Assembly: GCA_026419785.1 (NCBI GenBank)
Contig: JAODTK010001444.1
Location: 496,001-560,000, forward strand
Direction of reading: 5' to 3'
Length of the DNA: 64,000 bases
From: Sclerodactyla briareus
Taxonomy: Eukaryota > Echinodermata > Holothuroidea > Dendrochirotida > Sclerodactylidae
Below, piece after piece: positions 60,838-64,000 of the stretch (position 1 is the stretch's first letter; every line of letters starts with the position of its first letter). The position numbers and the translations under genes are program-made. The notes beneath the pieces were generated by a model. The model saw only the letters and a program-made list of their open reading frames with translations. It was not told where the DNA came from and ran no database searches.

Positions 60838-61464
60838 TCATATTGCTGTGTCAATCTGCTTGTTCCATTCAGCCTTTCCTTTTCCTTCTCGGTGGTTCCT
60901 GGATTGCCATGCTGCTTCCAGTAGAGATTCTCCCTCTTTCTTCATTGCCAGGTTCTCGATGAGCCCCGCACGTCCCTCACTTATCGTGCCCTCCACTTCC
61001 TCAGACCCCTGCCACCCCTTCGCCTCATTAAGTAAGTCTGTGAATGTTCCGCCCCTTGGATGAGCCCCAAAAAAAACCGGGGGGTGGATTTGAGAGTTTT
61101 TTGCGAGTTTCCGGTCGAGCTCCGCCAACTCACTTTGTGTCCAGTCTAATATTCCTGCGGTTTAGCTCAGTGCCGGCATGGCATATGCCATTTTCTTGGT
61201 GTAGGTCTTGGTAGCATTGGCCTTCACTTGCTCTTGGAGGTTCTCCATGCCGTGTAGGATACCGAGTATTGTCCCTTTTTTCACGTCGACGTCATGAACT
61301 CTGCCGATGTTCAGCATGAGCCCTTGTGTAGTCCGCACCTTCCCTCTTGGGCGATATCCTTGCGCACTTCTCGAGGCCGAACCGCATCCCGTATAATCAT
61401 CACTGAAGATTTGGACTGTATGATCATTGAGTCGATTTCCTGACTCCTTCTTCCTCTTTCCCAT
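60838..61464 (-). pseudogene. LINE G post-palm region
   Basis: Frames at 61162-61464 and 60838-61128 hold the segment between palm and zinc knuckle. The first includes GKVRTTQGLMLNIGRVHDVD...LGILHGMENLQEQVK, following the family's KxTxGxxLPxGxIxDVxxxYKYLGI pattern; the second is Glu/Lys-rich and includes NEAKGWQGSEEVEGTI and LEAAWQSRNH. A stop and frameshift separate them. This is the thumb/linker region of R2/R4-type proteins. Confidence 0.65.
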
Positions 61465-61483
61465 AGAGCTTCAGGCCATCCAT

Positions 61484-61838
61484 TTACAGCGGTGTGACTG
61501 TGAGCCCTAACTTCAGAGTGTAGCCTCGTTGGGATGCTCTCAGTATGTTGCTGAGGGGGTTGAGTGCCACACAGAACAGTAGCGGTGACAAAGCGTCCCC
61601 CTTGGAAGATTTCAACGTCTTATGGGGATCTGAGCCAGGTGTTGCCCGCTTGCTGTGAGGTAAGTGACCCAATTCGCATGGGACTGTTGATCAGAGTGCA
61701 TAAATCTGGTCTATCTTGTGCACTTTCAATCGTCTCAATTATCCATGAGTGTGGTACGGAGTCGTAGGCCTTCTGGTAGTCGATCCACGCTACTGCTAGA
61801 TTCGTGCATTCGGAGTCCTTGCTCCACAGCCATGTCAA
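61484..61838 (-). pseudogene. LINE G reverse transcriptase palm, catalytic box lost
   Basis: Two overlapping minus-strand frames cover the palm. 61620-61838 holds AVAWIDYQKAYDSVPHSWI (first catalytic Asp present), and 61484-61672 holds KGDALSPLLFCVALNPLSN. Where the family has YMDD, the codons at 61475-61486 read stop-Met-Asp-Gly, so the tyrosine is a stop and the second Asp is Gly. KLYGKEEE follows as expected for the family. This copy cannot be active. Confidence 0.85.
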
Positions 61839-62991
61839 TGAGGAGCTGGTCCTTTGGTTCCCCTACTCTCTGGCCTAACTCCTTTCTGTTCCTCAACGAG
61901 CATGTTATGCTGAGTCAGGTGCCCATGACTGGTCAGCCATGATGCCATACAGCAACTTCCAGGTGGTCGGGAGACTGTGATTGGCGTGAAGTTTGCTGGT
62001 GAGGGTTCTTTGTTGGGGTCCTTCTGGATCAGGCATGTCCTTCCATTGGTCAACCATTGGGTGTCTACTGGGGTTGTCCCCCATGTTGCTGCCTTTTCTG
62101 TGTGGTGACGGGTGGTCATTTTATCTTCACGCAGAAGGCCTTACCCTGGGTCTGGTCCAGGGGACTTCCAGTTCGACAATCGTCTTATAGCCTTTCCCCG
62201 TACGTGGCTTCAGTTACTGGCGTTGTCTTTTGTTTCGGGACGTTTTCGTAGTGGTGTCTTGAAGTCCTCTATCTGCCGTCATTGTGTATGGTGTTTCTCA
62301 ACGTTCCCCATAGGCCTCACCAGAAACTCCTGTTTCTCCTCTTTGTCTGGTACTTGAGGGGGTTGTTCGCCATTATTACCGCCCCGTAGATCTAATACCT
62401 CGCCCGGTTGTTCTCTGAACAGCTTATCGAGTCGGTACTGTTCGTTTCTGGCGTTATAACATTGGAGTCGGTGTGCTAGAGCGGTAATCTCTTCTCTGCT
62501 CTGCATCTTCAATAGCGTGTTTATACCCCCTTGACGTCTCCCCAGCCAGTACTTTCGTCTTAGATCATCTGTTGACTTTCATATCGCCTCGACTTGCAGC
62601 TCCCAATCTACTGATGTCCTTTCTGTAGTTCGCCATTTTCATTTTGAAGGGTTGATGGTTGGAGGACTCTGGTCTTGCGGGTCCTGGCTTCGTCGTTCGA
62701 TGACCCGGCGGTGAGGGTCCCATCATAATTGTTTCAGTGATGTTACTTGTTGGGATAGCTTGGGCAGCCAGATTTGCCGCCTGTACCATCTGGTTAAGCT
62801 GCATGAATGTTCGTTTGAATATTCCGAACAGGTGATCTGGACTCCGTCGTCCCGGTTGCCGCCATACCTGTAGCCTCTAGTGTCACTGCAGTGGAGTTAC
62901 CTGGATGGTTTCCGTGGTGTTTCCTGCTGTGGTGGCCTTCCAGGGGTGTTTATTGGGGTGGTGGCCTCTCCCGTGTCTCCCGTTATTTTAT

Positions 62992-63011
62992 ATGATTATT
63001 ATTATTATTAT
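62992..63011. repeat. Short (ATT)n at 5' side of LINE G
   Basis: About 20 bases of ATT units (with one GATT) just outside the 5' end of LINE G; the second half of the TAA repeat that brackets the element. Confidence 0.9.
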
Positions 63012-64000
63012 GCGCAATCCGACAGTGAGTGAATAAGATAATATGACGATAATCTACCACCACTTAAATTTCCAGTCGATTAAGGCTGGTTCTCAAACGT
63101 TGTATCTGAACTGCGTCTATTTATAGGGATGAGGGAGGTAATGATATCACGATCTCATTCGCATTTGTAACGTTTTGCTAAGAGGGGTAGTTATGAAAAA
63201 AAAACTTTCTCACTGGGAGTAGAGTATGATTGGAGCACTGGAAGTAGAAGCGAAAGATGAACGGGGACATGAACAAATATCGGTGAGCAGTCTTAGATTA
63301 ATAAAATTCGAATACACTAAAAATAGATCACAGTTAAGAGTAACAACACATTAAAACTGGCAAACTGGTTTTTCGGCAGGCATTAAAGCGGACTATACTC
63401 TAATTCTTCACCCAAACTTGTGCAGTACTATTCTTAGATGGACGTAAAGTTCAGAATTCAAAAGTGCGCAACTACTGGACAAAGAGTGTCAAGAAAAACA
63501 ACTACGTATTGAGGCTCTTAGCATATATTGTCTTTGCCACAGAAAATAGGTTTCTTTTTTTTTTGTTTTGGCTTTGCCCCCGCACCACCCCCCCCCCTCC
63601 CCCTCCTTGGAAAAAGTGATTACACTATCGATAAGATGAATAAGTAGAAAGAACAGATTTAGACAACAAAACAATACGCAGTAAACAAAATAGAGAATGC
63701 GACCAAAACAGTTAGTGTGAGCAATAATACAAAACGATGGGTATTTCCAGTAGGTTACCCATTAACAGAATATCTAACAGCCCTACACCACACAATCAAT
63801 AAACGGCATACGCACTGATGATGCGCTTCTCTGTTTTGAAGCAAGGGCAGTTTTAGGCTCCCCTAATTTGTTGAGATGTTAAATACACACCTATATCACT
63901 ATATCACTTCGCCGCATAAATGGCTATCAATGACATGACTGAGTGTTACGTCAGAGTGATACGAACATGTCGATATGAAAAAAATCTAACATTAAGAGTG
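63012..64000. other. Intergenic, nothing recognised
   Basis: AT-rich to the window end. A T-rich stretch followed by C10 lies at about 63554-63597. No coding sequence recognised. Confidence 0.5.

Larger units (their letters stand above)
60150..62990 (-). mobile_element. R4/Dong-like LINE with restriction-like endonuclease (LINE G)
   Basis: The minus-strand translation gives an N-terminal region from an ATG at 62865, an ALAHRLQCYNARNEQYRLDKLFRE block (about 62360-62490), an ITVSRPPGS-type RT segment (about 61990-62050), IDYQKAYDSVPHSWI (about 61730-61775), GDALSPLLFCVALNPLS (about 61545-61600), and a C-terminal part with CAKC, YLKRHN and PDIIVID motifs (60350-60620). RT sequence plus a C-terminal CCHC/restriction-like endonuclease is the layout of the R2/R4 superfamily. 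TAA-type repeats flank both ends (60043-60146 and 62992-63011). The element is GC-richer than its surroundings. Stops and frameshifts make it inactive. Confidence 0.85.

Overview
This window looks like a non-genic, repeat-dominated stretch of an animal nuclear genome, most likely an invertebrate. The evidence is the absence of dense open reading frames, long AT-rich intergenic stretches, many microsatellites, and decayed non-LTR retrotransposons (LINEs) of several lineages together with hAT-like and foldback DNA elements. I could not identify any complete host protein-coding gene, rRNA or canonical tRNA. The species cannot be named from this sequence alone.

Layout. Positions 1-6190 and 27366-32850 are two direct copies of one diverged block. 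They are mostly about 90% identical by eye but riddled with small indels, and a ~60-bp scrap of the same family lies at 16058. Between and after them are simple repeats: (TA)n at 6982, a higher-order CTAT/CTAC array at 11176, a composite CTAT-CCGT-CCCG array at 14058 and (ATT)n at 60043. There are also two ~1.1-kb non-autonomous elements with hAT-like ends, poly-G runs and GC hairpins (7911-9052 and 11989-13030), a tandem array of the same kind of terminus (37692-38055), a 148-bp foldback MITE (40033-40180) and two dispersed repeat pairs (9945/19490 and 38365/47445).

Seven LINE pieces were recognised by translation. (1) 21700-23575 (+) is an RT with an intact FADD box. (2) 23576-24360 (+) is the 3' end of a different LINE, joined in frame to the first. 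(3) 26150-27365 (-) is a CR1/L2-like RT with YADN instead of YADD, abutting duplication copy B. (4) 35535-35945 (-) is an RT N-terminal fragment. (5) 46715-47130 (-) is a LINE 3' end with an AAAT tail. (6) 50440-53160 (-) has the order AP-endonuclease, RT, C-terminal region. (7) 60150-62990 (-) is a restriction-like-endonuclease LINE flanked on both sides by TAA repeats, as expected of the R4/Dong group. All are broken by frameshifts and stops.

Possible host or cargo coding sequence is limited to weak candidates: a HECT C-lobe-like fragment at 33010-33205, an exon-like interval at 57211-57362 and a short reading frame at 48459. Nothing here forms a pathway or operon. The strongest leads are the TAA-flanked R4-like element, the duplicated block, and the hAT-end family with its tandem array. 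Many single-base indels could be real decay or residual long-read error; the sequence alone does not decide.
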